Below are positions 32,048 through 42,338 of a DNA stretch of 64,000 nucleotides, piece after piece (the stretch's first letter is position 1; the number at the start of each line of letters is the position of its first letter). Where the stretch lies: positions 1,192,501 to 1,256,500 of the forward strand of contig CATNEN010000034.1 of the NCBI GenBank assembly GCA_950097015.1. Direction: 5' to 3'. A program made the position numbers and the translations under genes. The notes under the pieces are model-generated. The model had not been told where the DNA came from, ran no database searches, and worked only from the letters and a program-made list of their open reading frames with translations. This DNA is from Macrostomum hystrix. Lineage: Eukaryota > Platyhelminthes > Macrostomidae.

Positions 32048-33427
32048 TACGTTTATATTTATAGTTGCACATCGGGTTCCGGAGTAACTATTACAAAAAA
32101 GGGCATTGTTTTTATCGCAACCTTTTTGTTAACTTTATTAATCTATGCCTGCAAATAGTGCCTACTTCTAAGGACACAAATCAATTGGCCCTATTTTGAG
32201 AGCATATTTTGAGAGCATATTTTGCTAAATTTTCCATCTTTTGGTTTCTAAATTTTTGTTGTAAAACACTGACGCCTTAATAATTTGATTAGACAATTTT
32301 GTATGACATTTTTTTGTTTTGCACAAGCTAAAATCCCTGCGCAACTGTAATGGTGATTATATTGTAAAGATTGTTTGGCTTAGTTTTCATGTATTGTATT
32401 CATCATCCTTATTTGGGTCATTTACTATTTGGTTATGAGAGATTAGAGACTAATATCTGATGGCCATGGCACAATATATTCGACAAATAAGTTTTTGTTA
32501 GTATGTCAAGCTACTAAAGGAAACAAAGTGACCTAAGCTAACTGAAAAAAGACAATTAGATTAATCTTTCGAAATAGTAACCAATTCCTTTTTGGAACGA
32601 CTACTAAATGACTACTAAAATTATGTTAAATCATGTTCGTGTGCTAAATTTACTGTCCATTCCATTTAAATTGTCAAAAAGGATCTAGTCTATAAACGTG
32701 GCTTGGTCGCTTTCTAGTTTCTTTTAGTTGGACTCTTGTCAGCAGCCTCCTAACTCGTGCACCAATCAAATTTGCAATGCGCTTTTTTATTAGTTATTTA
32801 GTTTTTTGTCGACGTTTAACTAGTAATTACAGACTGCAGTCTTTTAGAGTTGGTGAGGGAACTGAAATTGAAGCCAAGCTGATTATGCTTGTGACTGATT
32901 AAAGCCTACGGCTGTTGTTCAACTGCTGGGCTGTTGTTTCGGGTCATAGTCACATAGAGGCTCTACCCGCACACCCGTAAAGCAGGTTGTTGTCGCCTGT
33001 AAACCCTCTTCGGAACTTAATCTCGTGGGCTTTGTCCACAGAAAAGTTAATGCATAGATTCAATCAAACAGTACATTTAGAAAATTAGCTGTTAATAGTT
33101 GGTCGCATCAAAAAGGATGTCCAGGAAAGGGTTTTGCTTGTACGTTAGGTTCCCTTGTAGCACATTTTGGCACTTGGAAATAAGGCCAGGTCCATGCATA
33201 AGCACTTTTTAATATCATGATATATTGTGATAAACTGGCGCGGAAGCCTAACGCAAGTGAGCATCATGGTAACACTTCCGAATGCATTTGCAAGATAGGC
33301 AAATGGAATAGTTAAACATTTCTTGCAAAGAAATTTATTTCTGTATTTTTAGCGTATACTTATTTCCGAAAACTGCACAATATGTTGTTAATATACATTC
33401 CGATGATAGAAACTTTATTTGACACTA
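32048..33427. other. Non-coding region between Helitron 2 and the LTR element
   Basis: No supported gene, RNA or structured repeat was recognised in 1.4 kb of AT-rich sequence. Confidence 0.5.
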
Positions 33428-33736
33428 TGTAGTATAACTGGGTTTGAAGGCCGCGAATTTAAACAGTTTTACTACAGCAATTTAACGTCTTCAGCTTACA
33501 CGCCGCGCCGCGCCTTACACTTACAATCGATTGCAGCGCGCTTTTCAAACTGGTGCGATTATATTTTAATTAGACAACGATTAAAATAATTTATAATTAA
33601 TATTTGCATTATTTTCAAGGGTCATAAAAGTAGAAATTAATAACATAATAATGTTATTTGCAATCGCTATAGTTACTGTATAGCAACAATTAAATATTTA
33701 GCGCAATTTTAAAAGAACATTTCCAGCCGTACTACA
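33428..33736 (-). repeat. 3' LTR of the gypsy element
   Basis: 309 bp, TGTAGTATAACTGGG...GCCGTACTACA, identical by eye to 39943-40251. Confidence 0.95.
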
Positions 33737-34789
33737 CAACACTCCTCTACGACAAGGCAATGTCCTCATTGCAAACAGGCGCGGACAACGATAGGCACGA
33801 GAGCACAAAATAACTGGGCGGCATTCAACGCAAAATCCGGCAATCAGAACGAAATACGCATAACCCTTGCTGGGCTCAACCACACTACTAGCAGTAGGCA
33901 GGGTCGTAAAAGGCCAGACATCCACGCATGAGAAAGCGCTAACTAGAGCATACAATACAGGAAAGTATCAGATATGAGAAAATATCAAAGCGATTAAAAC
34001 AACAGCATTAAACACCTTGCTCAAGAGCAGGGGATAATACGCACGACACGCTGAACGGCGCACGCGAACAAATACGATAAGAGTTTTGGTTAACAAAGGG
34101 TTGACCGGCAAGAGGTGGACTGGTGCGGCAGGGAAAAATTCGCACTGCTTGACTCGCACACGCTCGCGACACAGATACAAGTAAGTGCTCAAGATGGCTT
34201 AACAACGGGAACACAGTGATTTCCGCAGGCCACAGAGGGCATTTGACACAAAGGAAAAAAAACGCGAGATCAAAACAATTTGACGGCGAACATAATGCAA
34301 CGGGAACAGTTAAAATAGAAAAATATACCCAATCACAAAATGCAATTTTACATAAGGGCATCACAACAGGGTGTTACAGTACACACCCAGACTGAGTTTC
34401 CAGGATTCGAGAGATTAATAACGGCACAGCGTACATGTACATTAATATTGAAATATTGAAATTAGATATTGAGTATTAAGGATAAAGCTTTCCTAACAGG
34501 GAATTAACAACTGCTCGGATCGGAAACAATCCGCGGCAGTCAGGTTGTAAGAGATTTGTAAAAGTTAAAAAAATTGTAAGACACTGGTCAATGTAAAAAA
34601 ATTGCAAATGCAAAACAATTGCTAAAATTCAACATCACTCAAGTGAACGCCCGACGACCAGGCCACTCGCCTGCAACACGCACCCAATCAGAACGCTGCT
34701 CAACAAAGAAAAACAATACAGCGATGATAATAGCAGCCCAGACGACAAAGACTGTCCGAAGAGAAAAAAAAGGTTGCTCCAGCCTGCGC
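33737..34789 (-). other. Region between pol and the 3' LTR of the gypsy element
   Basis: About 1 kb with no long frame. Short minus-strand frames (for example 34364-34008) show no membrane-fusion or envelope features that I can recognise. It is taken as 3' untranslated sequence. Confidence 0.5.
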
Positions 34790-37700
34790 TTACACAAGCA
34801 CCCAATCAGCGTCGAGGGCGTCGGTGCTGACGTCACTGACCGCCTCGTCCTGCTGACCGTCAGCGGGGCGGGGCTGGTGCGCTCGTTTCAACTTGTTCAC
34901 GTGGACGACGCGCCCTTTGACCTCTCCGTCCTTGTAATCGACTGGCCGCACCAGGTAGTTCACCGGCGAGGTCCTGCATAGAACTTTGAAGGGTCCTGTC
35001 CATGGCGCCTGATGTTTAGGGGGCAGGCCGTTGGTCCTGGACAGCACGGCAGGCGGCACAAAAAGCCACACGGTGTCTCCAGCGCGGAACTTGCGCTTCT
35101 GGGCCTTCAAGTCGTAGTAGCGTCGCTGTCGTCGCTGAGCTGTCCCGGTCGCTCTCCGCACGGTGTCGAAGGCGTCTTGGAGCCTGTAAACTGTCTCCGC
35201 CGCGTACTGGCCGACGATCGCTGGGGGCTCCGGAACCCGATAGACCACATCAAGCGGCAGCACCACCTCCCGGCCGGTCATCAGGAAGTGCGGAGAAAAT
35301 CCAGTTGTCGCATTGATGCTGCTCCGGTAAGCCAGAAGGCAATGTGGCAGAACGTCCTCCCAGTCCAACGGGTCGACTGCTTGAAGGTGGCAGCGCAGCA
35401 TGTGATGAAGAGTGCGGTGGAATCTCTCAACAAGGCCATCACACTGCGGGTGGTAACCGGACGTCCGGGTCTTGCTGATGTCCAGCAGCTTGCAGAGGCT
35501 GCGGATGATGCGGCCGTCGATGCTCCGACCACGATCGGAGTGGAGAATGTGCGGAGCGCCCCACCGCGCAATCCAGTTGTTGAAAAGCGCTGCGGCGATG
35601 GTTGTAGCCTTCTCGTCAGGAATTGGCACCAGCTCCACCCATTTGCTAAAATAATCAACGATTGTAAGCAGTCGATCGTTGCCGTTCTTGGAGACGCCGA
35701 CCTTCACCACGTCAAAACCGACGCGCTGCATCGGAAAACCAGCTGCGATGGACTGCAGCGGTGCGCGCTTGATGACAGGCGTCTTGGCTCGCTGGCACGC
35801 TTCACAGGAACGGACTGCCAGCCGGACGCTGTCAGCCATCTTCGGCCAGTAGTACCGCATCTTCAAGCTGGCTAGCGTCTTGTCTTCACCCAGATGGCCG
35901 ATGCCGTGTATTTCGTCGATGATCCCGCGTTGCAGGCTGCAGGGCACGACGGGTACAGGCTTCGAGTTGATCAGCCGATGCATAATGCCATTCACGAAGC
36001 AGAGTTCATGCCCCTTCTGAGCCAGTAATAAGCTCTCAGGTGGCACACGATCTCGCTGCTGCTCGCTGAACTTAGATTTTCCGTCGGAAAGTAGCCGGAA
36101 CACCGGGCCGATGATCGGATCATGAAGCTGCTGCGTGCGCAACGGCTGCGCCGCGCTGCAGTCCGCTGGTGCTTCGCTGTCTTCAGGTGCCTCGTCTTCG
36201 CTGCTCTCTTCTTCACTCTCATTCGGTAAAGGCCGAAGCTCCTGCTTGCGCCTTGACTGCAGGGCACTGACGTTGGTGACTTCCGTCACGGCTGCCGGGC
36301 GAGCTCCAGTCGGTCCTGACTGCCCTGCAGACGCCACGTTGACCCTGACGACGACAGCTGGCTCGACTTTGTCGTCGGTCTGACAGGCCACTGCGGAAGT
36401 CACCTTGCTTGTGATTGCTGGATCTGGCCGGCAGACTCTACACTGGTTAGTGCATCGCTGCTGACGTCGAGAGAGAGAGTCGGCGTTGTTGTGCTGCCGT
36501 CCCGGTCGGAAAACCACCTTGAAGTCGAACTCGTCAAGCACCTGGAGCCACCGCGCCAGCTGCCCTTCGGGCTCCTTGAATGTCAGCAGGTGCGTCAAGG
36601 ACTGGTGATCGACGCGCACAGTGAACCTTCTAGGCAGCAGATAAGTCCGAAACTTCCTGACGTGCTCAACGACCGAGAGCAGTTCTCGCCTTGTGACGCA
36701 GTAGTTTCGTTCGGCCTTCGAAAGCGCTCGGCTGGAGTACGCAATGACACGCTCCACGCCCGCCTGCACCTGGGAAAGCACCGCGCCGACGGCGCAATCA
36801 CTGGCGTCCGTGTCCAAAATGTACTCGGAGCTGGTCGGGCTGGTGTCCGGAAAGGCTAGGATCGGTGCCGATGTCAGTGCCACCTTCAACTCGTTGAATG
36901 CAGCCTCCGCTGCCGGTGTCCACTGAAATCTCTCCGTCGGCAGGGTCAGGCGTCGAAGCGGTTCGGCGATCTTAGAGTAGTCCCGGACGAATCGCCGATA
37001 GTAAGATGTAAGGCCCAGGAAACTCTTGACCTCCTTGGAATTTCGCGGTGTCGGCCAATCGCGAACGGCCGCCGTCTTCGATTCGTCCACGGCGATGCCG
37101 GCCTTTGAGACTCGATGGCCGAGGGCAATCATTGACGTATTGGCAAAACGGCACTTAGATGGCTTCAGCCGCAAGTTTGCCTCCCGCAGACGCTCGAGCA
37201 CTGCCCGCAGCCGATCATTATGCTCAGCGATTGTCCGGCCCATAATGATGACATCATCGATGAAGACCAGACAGGCTTGCCAGGTCAGGCCTTGGAGGAC
37301 AAGTTGCATAAGTCGTTGAAATGTGGCTGGTGCGTTTCGGAGCCCAAACGGCATGACATTAAATTCAAAGAGGCCCTGATGACAGATGAAGGCAGTTTTC
37401 TCTTTGTCGCGCTCATCGACCTCGACCTGCCAATAACCACTCTCCAGGTCGAGTGCCGAAAAGTAGGCGTTGCCTTCCAGCGCGTCCAGAGTGTCATCGA
37501 TGCGTGGGATCGGGAAAGCGTCTGGCTTGGTGACTTCGTTGAGCAACCGATAGTCCAAGCAGAACCGAGCTGTTCCGTCCTTCTTCTTAACTAGCACGAT
37601 TGGCGACGCCCATGGCGATGATGACGGTCGAATGACCCCCTTGGCCAGCATGTCGTCGACTAGCTCTGCCTGCTTGTCGATGACGGGGCGCGCCGCTCGT

Positions 37701-38716
37701 CGAAGGCCCTGCCGAATCGGTTGTGCCACACCCGTGTCGATGCGGTGACGCAAGATGGCAGTCTGTCCGGTGCTGCCAGGTGACGCGAAGACGTCGGTGA
37801 ACTCCAATAGCAGCTCCTTGACAGACTGTTGCTCTTCAGCCGAGATGCTGGGTTCGATTTGGATGCTACTAAGCCATTCAGCTGGTGGGCGCGCCACTAC
37901 TGAAGCTGATGCTACGAATGTCATGTCTCTAGCAACCTTGCTGGCTGCAGTGGTCGCCACTGTCGCTGTTGAACCGACGACAGCCGCCGCTGTCGCCGAT
38001 GAGCCAGCGGGGGCTAAGTGGATAAGCGGCTGACTTCCTAATGGCGAGAAGTTACCGATGGCGTCACCGTCCGTGATGCTGATCATCTGGTCACTGATGT
38101 TGATTGCTGCCAACCCCATGCCACTGTCAGCAAGCTTTGCAATGCAGCGAGCCAGCAGAAGGCCTTGCCGCTTTGTCCCTGTGATGATGCCTGGGGCTGC
38201 TGACTGAGTCCAAGAGGTAGGCTGCGCTGGTTTGATGGGAATGATCCAGTGCTGTCCAGGCTGCAGTTGCACAGAGGCCGCTGACACCAGCCTGCAAGTC
38301 TGTGGTGCTTCCTTGCTTTGCCGAATAGGGACTGAAACATTCACGCGATTGAATGTGATGCAGCCAGCTTGTAGGTGAATGGAGATGTCATGCTCACTTA
38401 GTAGGTCGCAGCCTAGGATGACTGATGCTGGATACAGCTTCTCTAGCACAACAAAACGATGCTGAATTCTCACAGTTCCAATCTGCAGTATCGCAGTTGT
38501 CTCACCCAGCACAGGTTGTAAGTTTCCGTCCACGCCTTTGATGGTGATGTTGCTGGGCTGCAGCCGCCGCCTGGCCTTCTGACAGATGTTGGCACTGATG
38601 CAGGACACCTCTGCTCCGGTATCGATCAGGCAGTGGCGTCGTCGTCTGAAGATGCGCGCGGTCACGAAGCGTGCATTACTAGGCTGGCAGCTGCTGGGGC
38701 GTGGAACGGAGGCCAA
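34790..38716 (-). CDS. pol: Gypsy pol polyprotein (protease, RT, RNase H, integrase)
   Basis: An intact ~1,300-aa frame. In order: aspartic protease with IDTGAEVSCIS (~res 31-41); reverse transcriptase with ALDLESGYWQVEV, MPFGLRNAPATFQ and the catalytic FIDDV; RNase H with LDTDASDCAVGAVLS; integrase with an H-H-C-C zinc region (HGIGHLGEDK ... SCEACQRAK) and candidate D, D, E in VDYFSKW, LHSDRGRS and GLVERFHRT; then a GPF-type C-terminal module (WTGPFKVL). The listed start is a TTG, not an ATG. The frame is open upstream into gag and lies at -1 relative to it, so expression is presumably by -1 frameshifting in the short gag/pol overlap. Confidence 0.95.
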   Translation of the reverse strand: MASVPRPSSCQPSNARFVTARIFRRRRHCLIDTGAEVSCISANICQKARRRLQPSNITIKGVDGNLQPVLGETTAILQIGTVRIQHRFVVLEKLYPASVILGCDLLSEHDISIHLQAGCITFNRVNVSVPIRQSKEAPQTCRLVSAASVQLQPGQHWIIPIKPAQPTSWTQSAAPGIITGTKRQGLLLARCIAKLADSGMGLAAINISDQMISITDGDAIGNFSPLGSQPLIHLAPAGSSATAAAVVGSTATVATTAASKVARDMTFVASASVVARPPAEWLSSIQIEPSISAEEQQSVKELLLEFTDVFASPGSTGQTAILRHRIDTGVAQPIRQGLRRAARPVIDKQAELVDDMLAKGVIRPSSSPWASPIVLVKKKDGTARFCLDYRLLNEVTKPDAFPIPRIDDTLDALEGNAYFSALDLESGYWQVEVDERDKEKTAFICHQGLFEFNVMPFGLRNAPATFQRLMQLVLQGLTWQACLVFIDDVIIMGRTIAEHNDRLRAVLERLREANLRLKPSKCRFANTSMIALGHRVSKAGIAVDESKTAAVRDWPTPRNSKEVKSFLGLTSYYRRFVRDYSKIAEPLRRLTLPTERFQWTPAAEAAFNELKVALTSAPILAFPDTSPTSSEYILDTDASDCAVGAVLSQVQAGVERVIAYSSRALSKAERNYCVTRRELLSVVEHVRKFRTYLLPRRFTVRVDHQSLTHLLTFKEPEGQLARWLQVLDEFDFKVVFRPGRQHNNADSLSRRQQRCTNQCRVCRPDPAITSKVTSAVACQTDDKVEPAVVVRVNVASAGQSGPTGARPAAVTEVTNVSALQSRRKQELRPLPNESEEESSEDEAPEDSEAPADCSAAQPLRTQQLHDPIIGPVFRLLSDGKSKFSEQQRDRVPPESLLLAQKGHELCFVNGIMHRLINSKPVPVVPCSLQRGIIDEIHGIGHLGEDKTLASLKMRYYWPKMADSVRLAVRSCEACQRAKTPVIKRAPLQSIAAGFPMQRVGFDVVKVGVSKNGNDRLLTIVDYFSKWVELVPIPDEKATTIAAALFNNWIARWGAPHILHSDRGRSIDGRIIRSLCKLLDISKTRTSGYHPQCDGLVERFHRTLHHMLRCHLQAVDPLDWEDVLPHCLLAYRSSINATTGFSPHFLMTGREVVLPLDVVYRVPEPPAIVGQYAAETVYRLQDAFDTVRRATGTAQRRQRRYYDLKAQKRKFRAGDTVWLFVPPAVLSRTNGLPPKHQAPWTGPFKVLCRTSPVNYLVRPVDYKDGEVKGRVVHVNKLKRAHQPRPADGQQDEAVSDVSTDALDADWVLV

Positions 38717-38721
38717 ATGTC

Positions 38722-39915
38722 TTAGTGCTGAGAGGGCCAGTGCTGGCCTCGTGGACCAGCCCCCTCGGCGTTTGGGCAGTTGCGTCGGATGTGGCCTGGT
38801 CGATTACAGCCGAAACAGACTGGGCCTGCAGCTACTGGCTGATGCTGCTCACGCCTCTCAGATGAGATCGGCCGCTGGTTAATAGGTTGCTTAGGCTGCA
38901 CCGAAGCTTTAGGTGGCACTGGCAAGCTTTTTGGCAGAAACTCACTGCTAAATACTCGTCCTGATCCAGTGCTGCTACTGGCAGTAGCCATGTATGCCTG
39001 CGTCTCGCGAAACTGTTGGGCAATTCGCAGTGCTTGCTCCGCAGTCCCTGGCGGTACTGGCTGGTTCAGCAGTCTCTCCGTGACATAGTTGTCGTTGAGC
39101 CCGTGCATGAACTGCTCGAGGACCATCTGCTGTACGTAGGCTTGAGCTCTCACGTCCGGGTAGGCCCTTGCCGCCAATCGCTGTAGCTCCGTCAGGTATG
39201 TCTCGAATCGCTCTTCGGGGCGACGCTGCCGGGCACGGAATTCGCGACGAATAAGTGCAGCACTTTTCGAGCCACCGTGACGCGATCGGAGGTGCTCGAC
39301 CAGGTTCTCGTAAGAAAGTTCCGGAAGCTGGTCCGGTGTTGTGCTCGGTGGGAGGCCAAAATGGGCGCACTGCATCGCCAGCCATGTGGTGTACGTTATG
39401 AAAGCAGGTCCCAGATAGGACGTCAGAGTACTGACCTTGTCTGAATCTAAAAGGCCGGGAAAACGGCCCATGTAGGCGCCAATTCGCAATAGGAAGTCAT
39501 CAAAATCCTCTCGACCGTTGTACGCAGCAGGTTTTGGCACCGGCGGCAGGACACAACGCTGTGGCTGAACCTGATATTCTGACAACTGTTGGCAATGTTG
39601 CTGATGAGGCGACTGGAAAAACGGGTGATTCAATGCTGGAGGATGCTGGTCAAACTGCGGCAGGAATGGGTTTGTCGATATTAATGAAACCGGAGCATGC
39701 CGCATCTCTGTCTCTCGTACATTCTCGGATGACAGAAACGGGTTTGTCGCCTGGCCGGTAGAGTGATAGTGTGACCGCGCACTCATGGATTCAGATGGTT
39801 CATAGAATGACGCTGCGGCTGCCGTGGCGTCAATAGCGTGCCCGTTTTGACGTCTCACAAGTCGACCTCGGAGTTCCAAAAAATCGTCGTCATCCAGGTT
39901 CTGGTCGTTCCACAT
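38722..39915 (-). CDS. gag: Gypsy Gag protein (397 aa)
   Basis: Starts at ATG 39915 (MWNDQNLDDDD), 28 bp after the 5' LTR. The central part (KPAAYNGREDFDDFLLRIGA and the helical region after it) resembles the retrotransposon gag capsid domain. The C-terminus has one CCHC zinc knuckle, CFGCNRPGHIRRNC. It ends TAA at 38722, overlapping the -1 frame of pol. It packages the element RNA into particles. Confidence 0.92.
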   Translation of the reverse strand: MWNDQNLDDDDFLELRGRLVRRQNGHAIDATAAAASFYEPSESMSARSHYHSTGQATNPFLSSENVRETEMRHAPVSLISTNPFLPQFDQHPPALNHPFFQSPHQQHCQQLSEYQVQPQRCVLPPVPKPAAYNGREDFDDFLLRIGAYMGRFPGLLDSDKVSTLTSYLGPAFITYTTWLAMQCAHFGLPPSTTPDQLPELSYENLVEHLRSRHGGSKSAALIRREFRARQRRPEERFETYLTELQRLAARAYPDVRAQAYVQQMVLEQFMHGLNDNYVTERLLNQPVPPGTAEQALRIAQQFRETQAYMATASSSTGSGRVFSSEFLPKSLPVPPKASVQPKQPINQRPISSERREQHQPVAAGPVCFGCNRPGHIRRNCPNAEGAGPRGQHWPSQH

Positions 39916-39942
39916 AATAGTAGAGCTGGCGTGGTCGCCAAA

Positions 39943-40251
39943 TGTAGTATAACTGGGTTTGAAGGCCGCGAATTTAAACAGTTTTACTACAGCAATTTAA
40001 CGTCTTCAGCTTACACGCCGCGCCGCGCCTTACACTTACAATCGATTGCAGCGCGCTTTTCAAACTGGTGCGATTATATTTTAATTAGACAACGATTAAA
40101 ATAATTTATAATTAATATTTGCATTATTTTCAAGGGTCATAAAAGTAGAAATTAATAACATAATAATGTTATTTGCAATCGCTATAGTTACTGTATAGCA
40201 ACAATTAAATATTTAGCGCAATTTTAAAAGAACATTTCCAGCCGTACTACA
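39943..40251 (-). repeat. 5' LTR of the gypsy element
   Basis: 309 bp, the same sequence as the 3' LTR. It is followed on the minus strand by the putative primer-binding site. Confidence 0.95.
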
Positions 40252-42338
40252 ACTACAAAAAATCAGCTTCTAAATAAATTATATAAATTAAGCTATATAT
40301 ACATGTAGCTAGATAGCTATTTGTAGTCTTTAGTACATGTTGATGTTGATGAATAAAAGTATAATTCAGTTAGTTTTCATTCCGCATTTTACTTTTTTTA
40401 TTTTCGCATTCCGCGTTTTACTTTAATGTGCGGAATCCGCACTTCGTTCCGCAGTTTACCATTCCGCTGCGGATTCCGCGTTTTACCGTACTATTCCATT
40501 CCGATTCCGTTGCGGATTCCGCATTTTACCGGGTACCCCTCTTTCCAGCTAACAGCAGCGGCCTTGCACTAAATATAGTCGGTATAAATTCGGCACTATT
40601 CGCAAAGCCAAAGGACCATGTCGATAAGCAGTGCTCTAAATTTAATGAAATTAAGTAGTTTATTTCTAGCACAAAAATATACTTACATCTTTTCTGTAAT
40701 CACTGAACCATGTAAACTTTAGATAAATAAATTTTTTAATTTACTTATTGAAAGTTCAAAGTTGAATTTTTTTCTGACTTCAAGCTTCTATGTTCATATT
40801 TAATCATATGCATTCTTATATTTTTTCCACTATTTATATTTCTAGAGAAAAAATGGAATGCATTGCTATATACTATAGATTAAAAATCCACAATGCAAAG
40901 GGCTAGGCCTACCTACTCAGCTTAGCATTTGTTAAGATATATTGCTTTTAAACAAAAATACACATTTTAGCTATCAGGTCATTGAAAGGCTATTTCTAAA
41001 AACTTGCTATTCCTATTCTCTACTTTAAGGCCATGATAAACACTAAACATATATAAATCATAAATTGTAGCCTAAACTAATCCTAATTCTAATACTATAT
41101 CATGTCCTGTACCTGGACACTTCATCATCTTACACTTTTGTCATCCAGATGATGATCTGTCCAATATCTCAGAGGGTGGATGACAAAGTGATTTAGACTT
41201 GTGGACACTTTGTTATCTATAAAAAAAGTTTTTAAAGTTAAAACAGGACCACCCTCCCCACCCCTCCCCACATTGTGTTGGCACCTATCTTTTAACTCTA
41301 AACAATGAAATCAGTTTTGACACCTCTTTTTGACAATTTAGAGTGTGAAATGTGTTCACACCTCTGCCCCACCACTCTACCCTCACTTTATTCCAAATGA
41401 AGCAAGCACAAAAGCACCTCCATATCATATCCCACCCTTCAAGTTTTCATATCTGCATCAAGTTGTACATGTATGCAGAAGCATCTGTTAATTGAGTCTA
41501 TAGACAATGCTTGTTATTAGTAGTTTACAAACTGGCCAAAATTTTAAGCATGCCAATTTGATGGATAAAAAAGTGTCTAGGATCCATCATGTCCTATCTA
41601 AACTTTAAATTTTCACAACTAGGTCTAGAGACTGCAGCAAGAGACTGCCTAGAAATAGGCCATAATAGTTAGTTTGTAAAAACACTTTCTGCTTTCCTAA
41701 CTTTAAACAAAGTGGGCAAACTATTGCCATTAATAGAATAATATAAATAATGCCTATTTTCAATAGCCAAACAGGCTTATTTTGGGCTTTTAAAAACTTT
41801 TTTGAACTGACATGTTGACTTCACAGCCATGACCCCATCTTGCTCTGGGGTGCAATTGATTCATTCAATAATAAATAGCATTGAAACTTGTTTTAGAATA
41901 TTTAACCCCCTTAACATTTCAGTTTTTTTAACTCAAAAAGTTAAGCATTTTTGCCTGAAAATTGAAGATTTTTTGGTGAAATTTTTTTTACAATTTGTTA
42001 ACCTGTTTTTTTAAACCATCACATGCAAAGAAACAGCATAGAATTAGTATATATATATATATATACATCTGATGTCTTTCTCATTGTCAGGCCGTGTACA
42101 CTCTCACAGCACCTTGGAGGTTTGGCCCTCAATGGTGTAATTTGCAATACTAGCCCCTAAGGTTTTTTTCTCTGTGACTATGCCCCAAATGAATGTGGCT
42201 TTGCCAAAGAATTGAACTCGTGGACATGAGTTCAATTGGCAAATGGATTAATTGCTCTGTCACAGACCCTCACTTTGTAGATGTATATTACTGGAATGCA
42301 TTTAATTTGCTTACAATATCTTTTACTTTCAGGCAGCA
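40252..42338. other. Intergenic region with short simple repeats
   Basis: No supported gene. At 40380-40540 a degenerate repeat of ATTCCGC(A/G)TTTTAC occurs several times. An (AT)n microsatellite lies at about 42045-42066. A diverged SINE family A copy lies at 42080-42262. The sequence just before 42339 (ATCTTTTACTTTCAG|GCAGCA) is a strong 3' splice site, so the next gene has a 5' untranslated exon or is trans-spliced. Confidence 0.55.
42080..42262 (-). mobile_element. SINE family A, diverged copy
   Basis: It shares the order CTTTCTCATTGTCAGGCCGT, GTACACTCTCACAG, CCTTGGAGGTT and GCCCCAAATGAATGTGGC with 51230-51350. The tRNA-like head is strongly decayed. Confidence 0.65.

Larger units (their letters stand above)
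33428..40251 (-). mobile_element. Full-length Ty3/gypsy LTR retrotransposon
   Basis: Two 309-bp LTRs (33428-33736 and 39943-40251), TGTAGT...ACTACA, appear identical by eye. The TSD is the perfect 4-bp ACTA (33424-33427 and 40252-40255). Next to the 5' LTR (right side, minus strand) the sequence TTTGGCGACCACGCC has the TGG of a tRNA-3'-CCA-complementary primer site. A purine-rich tract (GTAGAGGAGTG) precedes the 3' LTR. The gag and pol frames are open. Identical LTRs and open frames point to a recent insertion. Confidence 0.96.

Noticed and set aside
33737-34789. Envelope gene downstream of gypsy pol
   Set aside because: No frame longer than ~120 codons and no signal peptide plus membrane anchor arrangement.
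35012-35875. 287-aa plus-strand frame
   Set aside because: Antisense shadow of the pol gene (integrase region).
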